A stretch of DNA of 64,000 nt from Mayfieldus sp963772265. GTDB taxonomy: Bacteria; Actinomycetota; Thermoleophilia; Solirubrobacterales; 70-9. The number at the start of each line of letters is the position of its first letter. Position 1 is the stretch's first letter. The translations under genes were made by a program, and so were the position numbers. This document shows positions 19,663-29,064 of the stretch, one piece after another. Below the pieces are notes generated by a model. The model did no database searches, had not been told where the DNA came from, and worked only from the letters and a program-made list of their open reading frames with translations. Location of the stretch: NCBI GenBank assembly GCA_963772265.1, contig CAVYWS010000002.1, positions 434,001-498,000 of the forward strand, written 5' to 3'.

Positions 19663-21351
19663 GTGCCTGACCACGACGTATTGGTGATCGGAGCTGGCCT
19701 GGCGGGGCAGCGCGCCGCGTTGGCGGCCGCCGAGGAAGGGGTCTCGGTCGGGATCGTCAGCAAGGTTCACCCGGTTCGCTCTCACTCCAACGCGGCCCAG
19801 GGCGGCATCAACGCCGCGCTTCAGGAGGGCGACTCCTGGGAGTCCCACGCCTTCGACACCGTCAAGGGCTCCGACTATCTCGGCGACCAGGACGCGATCG
19901 AGATCATGTGCCGCGAGGCGCCGGAGGAGATCCTCCACCTCGAGCACCTCGGCGTCACCTTCCACCGCAACGAGGAGGGCCGGCTGGGGACCCGTGCCTT
20001 CGGCGGCGCCTCGCAGGCGCGCACCTACTACGTCGCCGACATCACCGGCCAGGCGATCATGCACGTCCTCTACGAGCAGCTGATGAAGTTCTCCGACGCG
20101 ATCGCCCGCTACGAGGAGTGGTTCTGCACGGCGCTGGCGCTCGACGACGACGGCAACTGCTGCGGCGTCGTCACCCGCAACATCGCCGACGGCACGATGG
20201 AGCTTTTCCGCGCCAAGGCGGTGATCCTCGCCACCGGCGGCAACGGGCAGGTCTACCAGCCGACGACGAACGCGCTGATCTGCACCGGTGACGGGATCGC
20301 GATGGCCTACCGGGCCGGCGCCAAGCTGATGGACATGGAGATGGTCCAATACCACCCGACGACGCTGGCCGGCAAGGGGTTTCTGATCACCGAAGGGGCG
20401 CGCGGCGAGGGCGCCCACCTGCTCAACGCCAACGGCGAGCGCTTCATGGAGAAGTACGCCCCCAACAAGATGGAGCTGGCCTCCCGCGACGTCGTCTCAC
20501 GCGCCGAGCAGACCGAGATCAACGAGGGCCGGGGGTTCCCCGACGGGACGGTGGCGCTCGACATCACGGTCGTGCCCCGCAAGCGCATCCACGAGGCGCT
20601 GCGCGAGATCGTCCTCGTCGGGCGCGACTTCGCCGGAGTCGACATCACCAGCGAGCCGATCCACATCAAGCCCGGAAACCACTATGTGATGGGCGGCGTC
20701 AGGACCGATACCGACGGCGCCACCGAGATCCCGGGGCTCTATGCGGCCGGCGAGGTCGCCTGCGTCTCGGTCCACGGCGGAAACCGGCTCGGCGCCAACT
20801 CCCTGCTCGACACGCTGATCTTCGGCCGCCGCTCGGGACAGCACGCCGCCGGTCGCGCGAAGCGAATCGAGCTGCCGCGGGCCTCCGCCGCCGTCCTCGC
20901 CGACGAGGAGGCGCAGATCGCCGAGGTGGTCGGCCGCGAGAACGGGTCAGGGCACCGGATTTCCGAGGTCCGCCGCGAATTGGGAAAGGTGATGGACGAG
21001 CATGTGAGCGTGTTCCGCGACGCCGAGGGGATCAAGTTCGCGCTCGAGACGGTCAAGGAGCTCAAGGAGCGCCACGCGAAGGCCTACATCGACGACCGGG
21101 GCGCTGTCTTCAACCAGGACGTACTGGGCGCGCTCGAGCTCGGCTTCATGCTCGACAACGCCGAATGCACCTGCGTCGGCGCGCTGCATCGCGCCGAGAG
21201 CCGCGGCGCCCAGTACCGGACCGACTTCCCGGAGCGAAATGATGAAGAGTGGTTGAAGCACATCAACCTCTCGATGAACGGCGACGGCCCACAGATCAGC
21301 TACTCGGACGTGACGATCACCCAGTGGGAGCCGGAGGAGCGCACCTACTGA
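19663..21351 (+). CDS. sdhA: Succinate dehydrogenase flavoprotein subunit
   Basis: Oxidises succinate to fumarate using covalent FAD. The 562-residue protein has the dinucleotide motif VIGAGLAGQRAAL, the FAD-attaching His in VRSHSNAAQGGINAAL, the substrate motif HPTTLAGKGFLITEGARGEG, the catalytic Arg in SRDVVSRA and GGNRLGANSLLDTLIFGRRSG. It starts with GTG, and its TGA overlaps the ATG of sdhB (TGATG). The following genes show that this is a succinate dehydrogenase lacking a classical cytochrome b anchor. Confidence 0.95.
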   Translation: MPDHDVLVIGAGLAGQRAALAAAEEGVSVGIVSKVHPVRSHSNAAQGGINAALQEGDSWESHAFDTVKGSDYLGDQDAIEIMCREAPEEILHLEHLGVTFHRNEEGRLGTRAFGGASQARTYYVADITGQAIMHVLYEQLMKFSDAIARYEEWFCTALALDDDGNCCGVVTRNIADGTMELFRAKAVILATGGNGQVYQPTTNALICTGDGIAMAYRAGAKLMDMEMVQYHPTTLAGKGFLITEGARGEGAHLLNANGERFMEKYAPNKMELASRDVVSRAEQTEINEGRGFPDGTVALDITVVPRKRIHEALREIVLVGRDFAGVDITSEPIHIKPGNHYVMGGVRTDTDGATEIPGLYAAGEVACVSVHGGNRLGANSLLDTLIFGRRSGQHAAGRAKRIELPRASAAVLADEEAQIAEVVGRENGSGHRISEVRRELGKVMDEHVSVFRDAEGIKFALETVKELKERHAKAYIDDRGAVFNQDVLGALELGFMLDNAECTCVGALHRAESRGAQYRTDFPERNDEEWLKHINLSMNGDGPQISYSDVTITQWEPEERTY

Positions 21352-22532
21352 TGGCCGAGTACAAGCTCAAGATCCGCCGCTACCAGCCCGAGTCGGGCGA
21401 GGGCCCGTTCTGGCAGGAGTTCGAGGTCGAGCTGGAGGACTCGCTCTCGGTCCTCGACGGGATCCTCCAGGCCAAGGACCGCAACGACGGCAGCCTCGCG
21501 GTGCGCTGTTCCTGCCGGGCGGCGATCTGCGGATCGTGCGGGGTGAAGATCAACGGCCAGTCGACGCTCGCCTGCAAGACCCAGCTCGGCCACGCCCACG
21601 CGGCGGCCAACCGGCGCAACGGTGGCGACAACCCGATCGTCGTCGAGCCGATGGGCAACATGCCGGTGATCAAGGACCTCGTCGTCGACATGGAGTCGAC
21701 CCACTGGACCAAGATCCGCCGGGTCACCCCCTGGCTGCTGCCGGCCGGCGAACCCCCCGAGCGCGAGTACGTGGTGCCGCCGGAGTCGATGATCGACGTC
21801 ACCCAGTCGATGGCCTGCATCCAGTGCGGGGCCTGCGTCTCCTCATGCCTCTCGATGGAGGCCGACCCGGACTTCGTCGGCCCGGCCGCGCTCGCCAAGG
21901 CCTACCGCTTCGTCGGCGATCCCCGCGACGCCGAGACCCGCGAGCGCCTCTACGACCTGGCCCAGGACCCGCACGGGATCTATGACTGCACCCACTGCTT
22001 CAGCTGCATCGACGCCTGCCCGAAGGGCGTCGCGCCGATGGACCAGATCATGCGCCTGCGCCGGCTCGCGACCCGCGACGAGAAGATCGACGACGTCAAC
22101 AACGGGCATCGTCACGAGGCGGCGTTCACCAAGATCATCGAGAAGAAGGGCACGCTCGACGAGTCGCTGCTGCTGCAGGAGTCCTACGCGCAGGGAATCA
22201 AGGGCAAGCTCAAGCCCAGCAAAGGCGCGATCGTCGGCCTGATCGGCTCGCTCCCCACCGCCCTGCGCGGGCTACGGACCGGAAAGATGCGCTCGCTGCC
22301 GAAGCTGGTCCCCGGAATCCACCCGAAGCTTCCCGACGGAGCCCAGGACGACGTCAAGGAGATCTACGCCCACGCAGAGAAGCACGGCGAAGAGCTCAAC
22401 CTCTACATCAAGGGAGAGGGCGGCGAGGAGGACGAAGGGCAGGCCGAGTCGCAGACCGGCGCGGAGGCTGACGACGCCCCGACGCCGGAGGCGAGGGTCG
22501 AGCCCGAGCCCGACGAGGAGGGCGAGGAGTGA
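21351..22532 (+). CDS. sdhB: Succinate dehydrogenase iron-sulfur subunit with long C-terminal extension
   Basis: Carries electrons from the flavoprotein. The N-terminal ferredoxin-like domain has CSCRAAICGSCG and LACKT for a 2Fe-2S centre. The C-terminal domain has CIQCGACVSSC and CTHCFSCIDACPKG for the other clusters. At 393 residues it is about 150 longer than a typical SdhB. The extra part (from about residue 265) contains KGKLKPSKGAIVGL, a possibly membrane-associated segment, and a Glu-rich tail ending EPEPDEEGEE. The stop overlaps the GTG start of the next gene (GTGA). The extension may dock the HdrB-like subunit. Confidence 0.93.
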   Translation: MAEYKLKIRRYQPESGEGPFWQEFEVELEDSLSVLDGILQAKDRNDGSLAVRCSCRAAICGSCGVKINGQSTLACKTQLGHAHAAANRRNGGDNPIVVEPMGNMPVIKDLVVDMESTHWTKIRRVTPWLLPAGEPPEREYVVPPESMIDVTQSMACIQCGACVSSCLSMEADPDFVGPAALAKAYRFVGDPRDAETRERLYDLAQDPHGIYDCTHCFSCIDACPKGVAPMDQIMRLRRLATRDEKIDDVNNGHRHEAAFTKIIEKKGTLDESLLLQESYAQGIKGKLKPSKGAIVGLIGSLPTALRGLRTGKMRSLPKLVPGIHPKLPDGAQDDVKEIYAHAEKHGEELNLYIKGEGGEEDEGQAESQTGAEADDAPTPEARVEPEPDEEGEE

Positions 22533-23434
22533 GCATTCAGGTCGCCTACTGGCCGGGCTGCGTCTCGCGCGGCTTCACCCCCGAGCTGCACGGCTCGATG
22601 GCCCTGGTCGCGGAACGGCTCGGGATCGAGCTGGTCGAGCTCGACCGCGCCAACTGCTGCGGCGCGGGCGTGATCGCCGAGCACAACCAGGAGCTCGCCG
22701 ACTCGCTCAACGCCCGCACCTTCGCGCTCGCCCAGCAGACCGGCCTGCAGATGATGAACATCTGCTCGACCTGCCAGGGCGCGCAATCAGAGTGCCAGCA
22801 ACGGCTCGATGCGGATTCCGCGTACCGCGCCCACATCAACGAGACGCTGTCCGCCCAGGGCCTCGAGTACGTCAAGGACAAGGACGGCTGGAACAACAAG
22901 AACTTCCTCTGGCTGCTGGTCGAGGACTTCGGGCTCGACGAGCTGAAGGCGAAGGTGACCCGGCCGCTCTCTGGCCTTCGCGTGGGCCCGTTCTACGGCT
23001 GCTACGTCGTCCGCCCCAAGCACCGCCTCGGCTACGAAGAGCATCCCGAGCGCGACCTCTACCTCGAGATGCTGATCGAGACCCTGGGCGGCGAGGTGGT
23101 CGAGTACGACGGCGCCCGCAAGTGCTGCGGCTTCCCGGTCATCACCCTCAACCGCGAGACCTCCCTGCGCCAGGCCGGGACTCACATCGGCGACGCGCTC
23201 GACGCCGAGGCAGACTGCCTGGTCACGCCCTGCCCCCTCTGCCACCTCAACCTCGACATGCAGCAGCCCGAGGCGGCGAAGGCCGTCAACCGCGAGCTTG
23301 GGCTGGCGGTGCTGCATCTGCCGCAGCTGGTCGGGCTGGCGCTCGGGCTCGAGCCCAAGGAACTGGGGATGTCGAAGCACATCGCCTCGACCGGGTGGGT
23401 CGAGGAGCGGCTCGGTCAGCTCACAGCCGCCTAG
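22529..23434 (+). CDS. HdrB/SdhE-like CCG-domain subunit of succinate dehydrogenase
   Basis: The 301-residue protein has two cysteine-rich CCG domains: YWPGCVSRG with ANCCGAG and CSTCQGAQ, then FYGCYVV with RKCCGFPVI and CPLCHLNLD. These are the hallmarks of heterodisulfide reductase subunit B and of SdhE in non-classical (type E) succinate:quinone reductases, where the subunit replaces the haem-containing membrane anchor. No SdhC/SdhD-like gene follows, in keeping with that type. A short amphipathic C-terminus (LHLPQLVGLALGL) might contact the membrane. Translation is coupled to sdhB by a 4 bp overlap. Confidence 0.88.
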   Translation: MSIQVAYWPGCVSRGFTPELHGSMALVAERLGIELVELDRANCCGAGVIAEHNQELADSLNARTFALAQQTGLQMMNICSTCQGAQSECQQRLDADSAYRAHINETLSAQGLEYVKDKDGWNNKNFLWLLVEDFGLDELKAKVTRPLSGLRVGPFYGCYVVRPKHRLGYEEHPERDLYLEMLIETLGGEVVEYDGARKCCGFPVITLNRETSLRQAGTHIGDALDAEADCLVTPCPLCHLNLDMQQPEAAKAVNRELGLAVLHLPQLVGLALGLEPKELGMSKHIASTGWVEERLGQLTAA

Positions 23435-23903
23435 CGGCTATTCCTGCGCAACAAGGTCGGGAGCGGGCGGGCTAGCCGCAGAAAAGTTCTCCGGGTGAGT
23501 CCTGCGACGCCCGGCTCCCCGATGCGCCCGGTCGCGCGGCCTAGGAGGACAGGCGACTCCTCGACCGGCGGCAACTGCCGCACCCGGGCAAGTTAGGGAC
23601 GCAGCCGGACGACCTTGGCGGGGAGACGGCGCCGGGGCCCGAATCCAGGCACGAAAAAGCGACTGGGGGTGGCGTTTAGCCTGTCGTGCGTAGCCTGCGC
23701 ACCTTCCAAGCCTTCTCGCCACCTGTCGAGAAAAGTCACCGCTGGCGTTCGGCGGGTTTCCTTCTCTCCCAGTCGCGGGGGCGAATCTAACCGCGCCGAT
23801 CCGGCTTGTCTAGGGGGCCGAAAGCGATCAACCCGCACCTTGCGGGGAAATGGTCTCCCCAGATGTCCCGGCCGCCTGGGAGATGAGTTTGGTCAAGCGA
23901 ACT
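23435..23903. other. 469 bp gene-less region between convergent genes
   Basis: Lies between the stop of the HdrB-like gene and the stop of the antiporter. No frame in it has a convincing start, ribosome-binding site or family motif. It holds an inverted repeat (GCGGCTA at about 23435, TAGCCGC at about 23472) that could terminate the sdh operon, and other GC-rich complementary stretches (GGAGGACAGGCGACTCCTCG near 23543, TCTCGCCACCTGTCGAGA near 23711). I tested it by eye for tmRNA and RNase P signatures and found neither. A structured RNA remains possible. Confidence 0.4.
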
Positions 23904-25088
23904 TCAGCGCATGCGCCGCTCGACCCAGCGAGTTCCCAGGGTGTCGGTAAGGCCGTGGGCGCCTATCGAGGCGAGGATCGTAAAGGCGGCGACGCTGAAG
24001 ATCAGCGAGCGCCGGCCCACCTCCGAATCGAGGACGTAGAGGGCAAACAGCATCGAGGCCACGCCCTTGGGCCCGAACCAGGCGACGAACAGCTTCTGCG
24101 GCCCGGGCAGTCGTTCGCGAATGAACGACAGCAGGATCGCGGCGGGCCGGGCGAGGAGCAGGGCAAGCGGAACGAAGATGACAAGCCGCCAGATCTCGCC
24201 GTGGTATCCGGTGGCGACGATCAGGGCGCCGAAGACGAAGAACGTGATCACCTGGGCGATTGCGCTGACGTTCTCCGCGAAGTCCACGAAGGCGTCAGGG
24301 ACCTCCTGCTCCGCGGCGCCCATCGTGATCCCGGCGACGAAGGCGGCGATCAGGCCGTTGCCGATCGTCACGTCGGCGAGACCGTAGGCGACGAGGCCGA
24401 AACCCACCGCGTAGATGCCCTCATAGCGGGCGGTCAGGCCGCCGCCGGGCAGGTGGTGGTGAAGCCTGCCTCCCACCAGTCCCAAGCCGACGCCGACCAC
24501 GGCGCCGAAGGCGGCCTCGCCAAGCAGATTGGCCGCCTCGTGACCGGCGTCTCCCCCGGGCGTGGCGAGCACCAGGAAGAAGAGGACGAACGGCAGCGCG
24601 AGGCCGTCATTGAGCCCCGACTCGAGGTTGAGGATGTGACGGATGCGGGCCGGGACGCGCTGTGAGGTGACGACGCTCGAGGTGACCACGGGATCGGTTG
24701 GAGTGAGCACCGCCGCGAGCAGGAACGCCTGCGCCCAGGTGAGGTCATTGAACAGGCCCTTTGCGGCGAGAGCGAGCAGCCCGAGTGTGATCGGCATCGC
24801 GATGACAATCGCGCGTGCCACGGGTCCCCAGTGGGCGCGCAGCAGCTCCCGCTCGACGAACATGCCATCCGAGAACAGGGTGAGGATCAGGGCCAGCTGC
24901 ACGAGATGGACGACCGACGGATCCCCGGCGTCGACGCTGACAACGTCCGCCTCGGCAAGAGCGATCCCGAACGCCACCGCCAGCACCGAGATCGACAGCG
25001 CGGTGCCGCGCATCAGCCCCGAGAGTGCCGCGGACGCGGCGAGCAGGGCGCCGAAGAGAAGGATCGCCGAGCCGAAGCCGATGTCCAA
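23904..25088 (-). CDS. Cation:proton antiporter (CPA1 family)
   Basis: Inner-membrane antiporter exchanging Na+ or K+ for protons. The 394-residue protein has about 12 hydrophobic segments and the conserved core TPTDPVVTSSV, with LNLESGLNDGLALP 25 residues later, which contains the ion-binding Asp and the Asn-Asp of the CPA1/NhaP type. A late AWFGPKGVASM motif also fits. Translation begins at a TTG preceded by a strong AAGGAGGA site, so the unusual start is well supported. The hydrophilic regulatory C-terminal domain of some family members is absent. Confidence 0.92.
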   Translation of the reverse strand: MDIGFGSAILLFGALLAASAALSGLMRGTALSISVLAVAFGIALAEADVVSVDAGDPSVVHLVQLALILTLFSDGMFVERELLRAHWGPVARAIVIAMPITLGLLALAAKGLFNDLTWAQAFLLAAVLTPTDPVVTSSVVTSQRVPARIRHILNLESGLNDGLALPFVLFFLVLATPGGDAGHEAANLLGEAAFGAVVGVGLGLVGGRLHHHLPGGGLTARYEGIYAVGFGLVAYGLADVTIGNGLIAAFVAGITMGAAEQEVPDAFVDFAENVSAIAQVITFFVFGALIVATGYHGEIWRLVIFVPLALLLARPAAILLSFIRERLPGPQKLFVAWFGPKGVASMLFALYVLDSEVGRRSLIFSVAAFTILASIGAHGLTDTLGTRWVERRMR

Positions 25089-25153
25089 CGGTCCTCCTTA
25101 GGGGTCGACGTCGAGGTCGCCGACCAGTCTTCCCGGCACGCCCTGGCGGCAGG

Positions 25154-26572
25154 TTATTGGCTCGCGGCCCTGCGGATGCGAATCCGCTTGCGAGCCGGAT
25201 CGCATCCGGCGGCGCTTACTCGGGCGACTCGCACTCCGCGCTTTCCGAACCGCTTGCGGATCTTTGCCTTGCCAAGCGCATTGGTGAGGCGGTGCTTGCC
25301 GGCGAAGCCGATCCGAACTCCTGCCGTGCAGCGCTGCAGCGGCGAGGCGATGCGGAAGCGGAACACGGTTCGCCTGCCGGCTCGCGGGTGGCGCGGCTTG
25401 ACCTTGACCTTCATCCGCTCGCCGCAGCCGGGGTTCGTGAAGACGTCCGAGCCGAACGGCCTGAGCCCCGCCTGGGCCGCGTAGCCGAGGTGGGCGAGCC
25501 CGAAGTTGTCCTCGACCCAGCGCAGCTGGCTGTAGTGGTTGTAGGGCTTGTCGGTGACCGTGCCCGGCTGGATGCAGGGCGAGAGGGCGACGGCGCCGAT
25601 CCGCCCGCCGCCGGACCCGAGCGTCAGCCCGCCCGGGTTGGGCGTGTTGGGCCCCGGCTGCTCGTTGCAGCAAGAGCTTGCGTCCTCGGTCTCGGACTCG
25701 TCGAAGCTGACCAGCAGCAGCCCGCGATCCTGGTAGGCGGGCGAGTTGGTGATCCGTGGCACCCAATCGCGCAGGAAGTGGTCGATGCCGTCGTAGCCAC
25801 CCGGGGCGCCGTTGGGACAGCTCGCGTCGTGGCCGTCGGCGCAGAGGTCCGGGGTGATGAAGACGTAGTTCGGGGTCCTGTCGGCCTGCTTGAGGTCGCC
25901 CGGCAGCTGCTTGAGGTCGACCACGTTCCTGGCGCAGGCCGGGGTGTCGATGATCGAGTGGAAGTAGACGAAGGGGATGTGGCGGGCGGCGTACTGGTCG
26001 TTCGCCTTCGCGCTCTGGGTGCCGTCCTGGCCGTTGAGGGTCGGATGGCGACAGCTCGCGGCCTGGCCCGCCGAGACCGAGTTGGCCATGTCCTGTCCGT
26101 AGGCGCCCCAGCTCAGCCCGTCGCTGTCGAGCTGGTTGACGACCGTCTGCGTGGCGCTGGGGAAGACGCAGCCCTGCCCGGTCACGATCCCGTCGGCTCC
26201 AATCGTTCCCGGCACGACGTTGGTGAAGAACTGGCAATCCGCCTGGGTGTCGATGTTCGGCGGCTGGCCGCTGATCATCGAGATGTAGTTGTCGAGGCTC
26301 TGGTGGCCGGTCGCGTAGTAGCGGCTCAGCAGCGCGCCCTCGGAGGGCAGCGTCTTTCCCAGGTACGAGGAGCCGGGGGTCGTTCCGAAGGTCTCGTTGA
26401 AGGACTTGTTCTCGAGGACGATCACGAACAGGTGGCGGATCGTCGGCACCTCGGCCGAGGCGGAAGCGGTCCCCGCCGCCAGCAGCCCGCAGGCCAGCGC
26501 GACGACCGCCGCCCCTCGACGGGTCGTCCGCTTCAGCTCGCGCCCTGCGCCGCGAAGTCTCGGCCGTCCCAT
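25154..26572 (-). CDS. Secreted phosphoesterase (phospholipase C / acid phosphatase family)
   Basis: The 472-residue product has an Arg-rich N-terminus and a signal peptide (VVALACGLLAAGTASASA). The catalytic domain of the phosphoesterase family opens with FVIVLENKSFNETFG, continues with a HQSLDNYISMISGQ segment, and ends with VSFDESETEDA and NHYSQLRWVEDNFGL. This family hydrolyses phosphomonoesters or phospholipids outside the cell. A basic C-terminal tail of about 100 residues (rich in Lys/Arg with Cys pairs) follows, possibly a beta-sandwich wall-binding domain. It is followed 64 bp upstream by asd on the same strand. Confidence 0.85.
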   Translation of the reverse strand: MGRPRLRGAGRELKRTTRRGAAVVALACGLLAAGTASASAEVPTIRHLFVIVLENKSFNETFGTTPGSSYLGKTLPSEGALLSRYYATGHQSLDNYISMISGQPPNIDTQADCQFFTNVVPGTIGADGIVTGQGCVFPSATQTVVNQLDSDGLSWGAYGQDMANSVSAGQAASCRHPTLNGQDGTQSAKANDQYAARHIPFVYFHSIIDTPACARNVVDLKQLPGDLKQADRTPNYVFITPDLCADGHDASCPNGAPGGYDGIDHFLRDWVPRITNSPAYQDRGLLLVSFDESETEDASSCCNEQPGPNTPNPGGLTLGSGGGRIGAVALSPCIQPGTVTDKPYNHYSQLRWVEDNFGLAHLGYAAQAGLRPFGSDVFTNPGCGERMKVKVKPRHPRAGRRTVFRFRIASPLQRCTAGVRIGFAGKHRLTNALGKAKIRKRFGKRGVRVARVSAAGCDPARKRIRIRRAASQ

Positions 26573-26636
26573 AGCCGCTTGATAGCAGGACTCTTCGGCC
26601 CTGTGGTCAACAACCGTTGACCCGTCCCCCGCGAGT

Positions 26637-27668
26637 TCAGGCGCCGATCAGCCCGCGCTCGGCCAGCAGCTCTGCGATCTGCACCGCGTTGGTGGCGGCG
26701 CCCTTGCGCAGGTTGTCGCCGACGACCCAGAGGTTGAGCGAGCGCTCGTGGCTGGAGTCGCGGCGGATCCGCCCCACCAGCACCTGGTCCTGGCCGGCCG
26801 CCGCGGTGGCGAGCGGATAGACGCCCTCGGCGGGGTTGTCGACGACGGTTACGCCGGGGGCGGAGCTGAGCAGCTCGCGGCAGTCCTCCGGAGTCAGCTC
26901 TTCGGCGGTGAGGACGTTGACCGACTCCGAGTGGCCGGTGAAGACCGGTACCCGCACGCAGGTCGCCGAGATCCCCAGCTCCTCTCCGGCCCCGAGGATC
27001 TTGCGGGTCTCGGCCATCATCTTTCGCTCCTCGGTCGTGTAGTCGTCGCCCTCCTTGAAGGTCTCGACCTGAGGCAGGACGTTGAATGCGATCCGGTGCG
27101 GATAGACGCTGGGCTCGGGCTCCTCGCCCTCCAGCACCGCCTTCGACTGCTCGAACAGCTCGTCGACGGCGCTCTGGCCGGTCCCCGAGACCGACTGGTA
27201 GGTGGAGACGACGATTCGCTCGATCCCAACCGCGCGATGGATCGGCGCCAGCGCCACCACCATCTGCATCGTCGAGCAGTTCGGGTTGGCGATGATCCCG
27301 TTGTGCGAGGCGGCGGCCTCGGGGTTGACCTCGGCGACGACCAGGGGAACGTCGTCGTGCATGCGCCAGTAGCTGGTGTTGTCGACCACGATCGCGCCGG
27401 CGTCCACCAGCCGCGGCGCCCACTCGGCGCTGATCGAGCCGCCGGCTGACGCCAGGACCACGTCGAGGCCGTCGATCGAGTCGTCGGCCAGCCGGCGGCA
27501 CTCGAGCACGGTGCCGTTGAACGGGATCTGCCTTCCGGTCGACCGCTCCGACGCATAGGCCACCACCTCGCTGGCGGGGAAACTGCGCTCGGCGAGCACC
27601 TCGAGGATCGTCGAACCGACCGCTCCGGTGGCGCCGACGACGCCGACCCGGTATCCGTCAGCCCGCAT
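26637..27668 (-). CDS. asd: Aspartate-semialdehyde dehydrogenase
   Basis: Reduces aspartyl phosphate to aspartate semialdehyde for lysine, threonine, methionine and diaminopimelate synthesis. The 343-residue protein has the NADP motif VGATGAVGSTILEVL, the active-site Cys in IANPNCSTMQM, RIVVSTYQSVSGTGQ, and the catalytic His in FTGHSESVNV. Length fits. Its ATG lies inside the end of the upstream aspartate kinase gene (11 bp overlap), so the first two pathway enzymes are translated together. Confidence 0.95.
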   Translation of the reverse strand: MRADGYRVGVVGATGAVGSTILEVLAERSFPASEVVAYASERSTGRQIPFNGTVLECRRLADDSIDGLDVVLASAGGSISAEWAPRLVDAGAIVVDNTSYWRMHDDVPLVVAEVNPEAAASHNGIIANPNCSTMQMVVALAPIHRAVGIERIVVSTYQSVSGTGQSAVDELFEQSKAVLEGEEPEPSVYPHRIAFNVLPQVETFKEGDDYTTEERKMMAETRKILGAGEELGISATCVRVPVFTGHSESVNVLTAEELTPEDCRELLSSAPGVTVVDNPAEGVYPLATAAAGQDQVLVGRIRRDSSHERSLNLWVVGDNLRKGAATNAVQIAELLAERGLIGA

Positions 27669-28992
27669 CCGGACCGCCCTCTCCGGGGCCGCTTCCGTTC
27701 CCCCCGCTGGGATCGACTGTCGGCCGGTGCTCGGTCCCGGTCGGGTCCTCCGGCCGGACCGCGTCGGAGCCGAGCTCGAATGCCTCGTGAAGCGCCTTCA
27801 CCGCATCGGGGACCTGGTCGGCGTTGATCACGCAGGAGATCTTGATCGGCGAGGTGGAGATCATCTCGATGTTGATCTCCTGGGCTCCAAGGACCTGGAA
27901 GACCTTCGCGGCCACACCCGGGTGGCTGCGCATCCCGGCGCCGACGATCGAGACCTTGCCGATCCGCTCGTCGGCCTCGACCCCGGCGCTGACCCCGTCG
28001 AGGCCGGCGATCACGTCGCGGGCTGTTGCGAGGTCGTCGCGCTCGATCGTGAACGAGAGGTCGGCGAGGTCGTCCTGGGAGACCGGCTCGTTCTGGATGA
28101 TCATGTCGACGTTGACGTTGGCCTCAGCCAGGGCGCTGAAGATACGCCCGGCAACTCCGGGCTCGTCGCGGACTCCGGTCAGGGTGACTCGCGCCTCCCC
28201 GTCGGAGTGGGTTACGGCTGTGACCATCGGGCGTTCCATCGTCTCTTCCTCGGGCAGAACGAGGGTACCGGGGCCGTCCTCGAACGAACTGCGGCAGTGG
28301 ATGCGGACGCCGTGGTTGCGGGCGTACTCGACCGAGCGCAGCTGCAGCACCTTGGCGCCGCTGGCCGACATCTCGAGCATCTCCTCGTAGGAGACCATCG
28401 GGAGCTTGCGGGCCGCAGGGGCGATTCGCGGGTCGGCGCTGAAGACTCCGGCGACGTCGGTGTAGATCTCGCAGACCCCGGCGCCCAGCGCCGCGGCCAG
28501 GGCGACGGCGGTGGTGTCCGAGCCGCCGCGCCCGAGCGTGGTGACGTCGTGGCTGTCGGTCGAGACCCCCTGAAAGCCGGCGACGAGCACGATCCGGTCC
28601 TCGCCGAGGGCGTCGCGGATGCGGTCGGCGCGCACGTCGATGATCCGCGCCTTGGTGTGGGAGGAGTCGGTGACGATTCCGGCCTGCGAGCCAGTCAGCG
28701 AGATCGCCTGGTGGCCGAGGTCGTGGATCGCCATCGCGCACAGCGCGCAGGAGATGCGCTCGCCGGTCGAGAGCAGCATGTCGAGCTCGCGCGGCTCGGG
28801 CTGGGGGGAGATCTCGAACGCCATCTGGGTCAGCTCGTCGGTCGTCTTGCCCCGCGCCGAGAGCACCGCGACGACGCGGGTGCCGTTCTCGCGCGCGGCG
28901 ACGACCCGCTTTGCGGCGCGCAGGATCTGGTCCGGCCCGGCGACGGAGGTGCCGCCGAACTTCATCACCACTATCTCGCTGGAGTTGGGCAT
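27658..28992 (-). CDS. lysC: Aspartate kinase
   Basis: Phosphorylates aspartate as the first step of the aspartate family pathway. The 444-residue protein has VMKFGGTSVAGPDQI, the substrate region LDMLLSTGERISCAL and GRGGSDTTAVALAAALGA in the kinase domain. Two ACT domains follow (residues about 265-400; VTLTGVRDEPGVAGRIFSAL and VSIVGAGMRSHPGVAAKVF), which usually mediate feedback by lysine and/or threonine. A Gly/Pro-rich tail of about 40 residues follows and overlaps asd. It is divergent from the PadR operon. Confidence 0.95.
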   Translation of the reverse strand: MPNSSEIVVMKFGGTSVAGPDQILRAAKRVVAARENGTRVVAVLSARGKTTDELTQMAFEISPQPEPRELDMLLSTGERISCALCAMAIHDLGHQAISLTGSQAGIVTDSSHTKARIIDVRADRIRDALGEDRIVLVAGFQGVSTDSHDVTTLGRGGSDTTAVALAAALGAGVCEIYTDVAGVFSADPRIAPAARKLPMVSYEEMLEMSASGAKVLQLRSVEYARNHGVRIHCRSSFEDGPGTLVLPEEETMERPMVTAVTHSDGEARVTLTGVRDEPGVAGRIFSALAEANVNVDMIIQNEPVSQDDLADLSFTIERDDLATARDVIAGLDGVSAGVEADERIGKVSIVGAGMRSHPGVAAKVFQVLGAQEINIEMISTSPIKISCVINADQVPDAVKALHEAFELGSDAVRPEDPTGTEHRPTVDPSGGNGSGPGEGGPDAG

Positions 28993-29064
28993 CGGGTGGT
29001 GAGGATACGCACGCCCCGGGTCGCGGCTCTTCCGCCGCCAACGTGCGCCAGGTCACACAACTAG

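Noticed and set aside
23435..23903. tmRNA or RNase P RNA gene
   Set aside because: The reading GGT-CGC-GCG-GCC-TAG resembles the end of a tmRNA tag, but no tRNA-like ends, GGTTTCGAC start or RNase P conserved core (GAGGAAAGTCC) is present on either strand.
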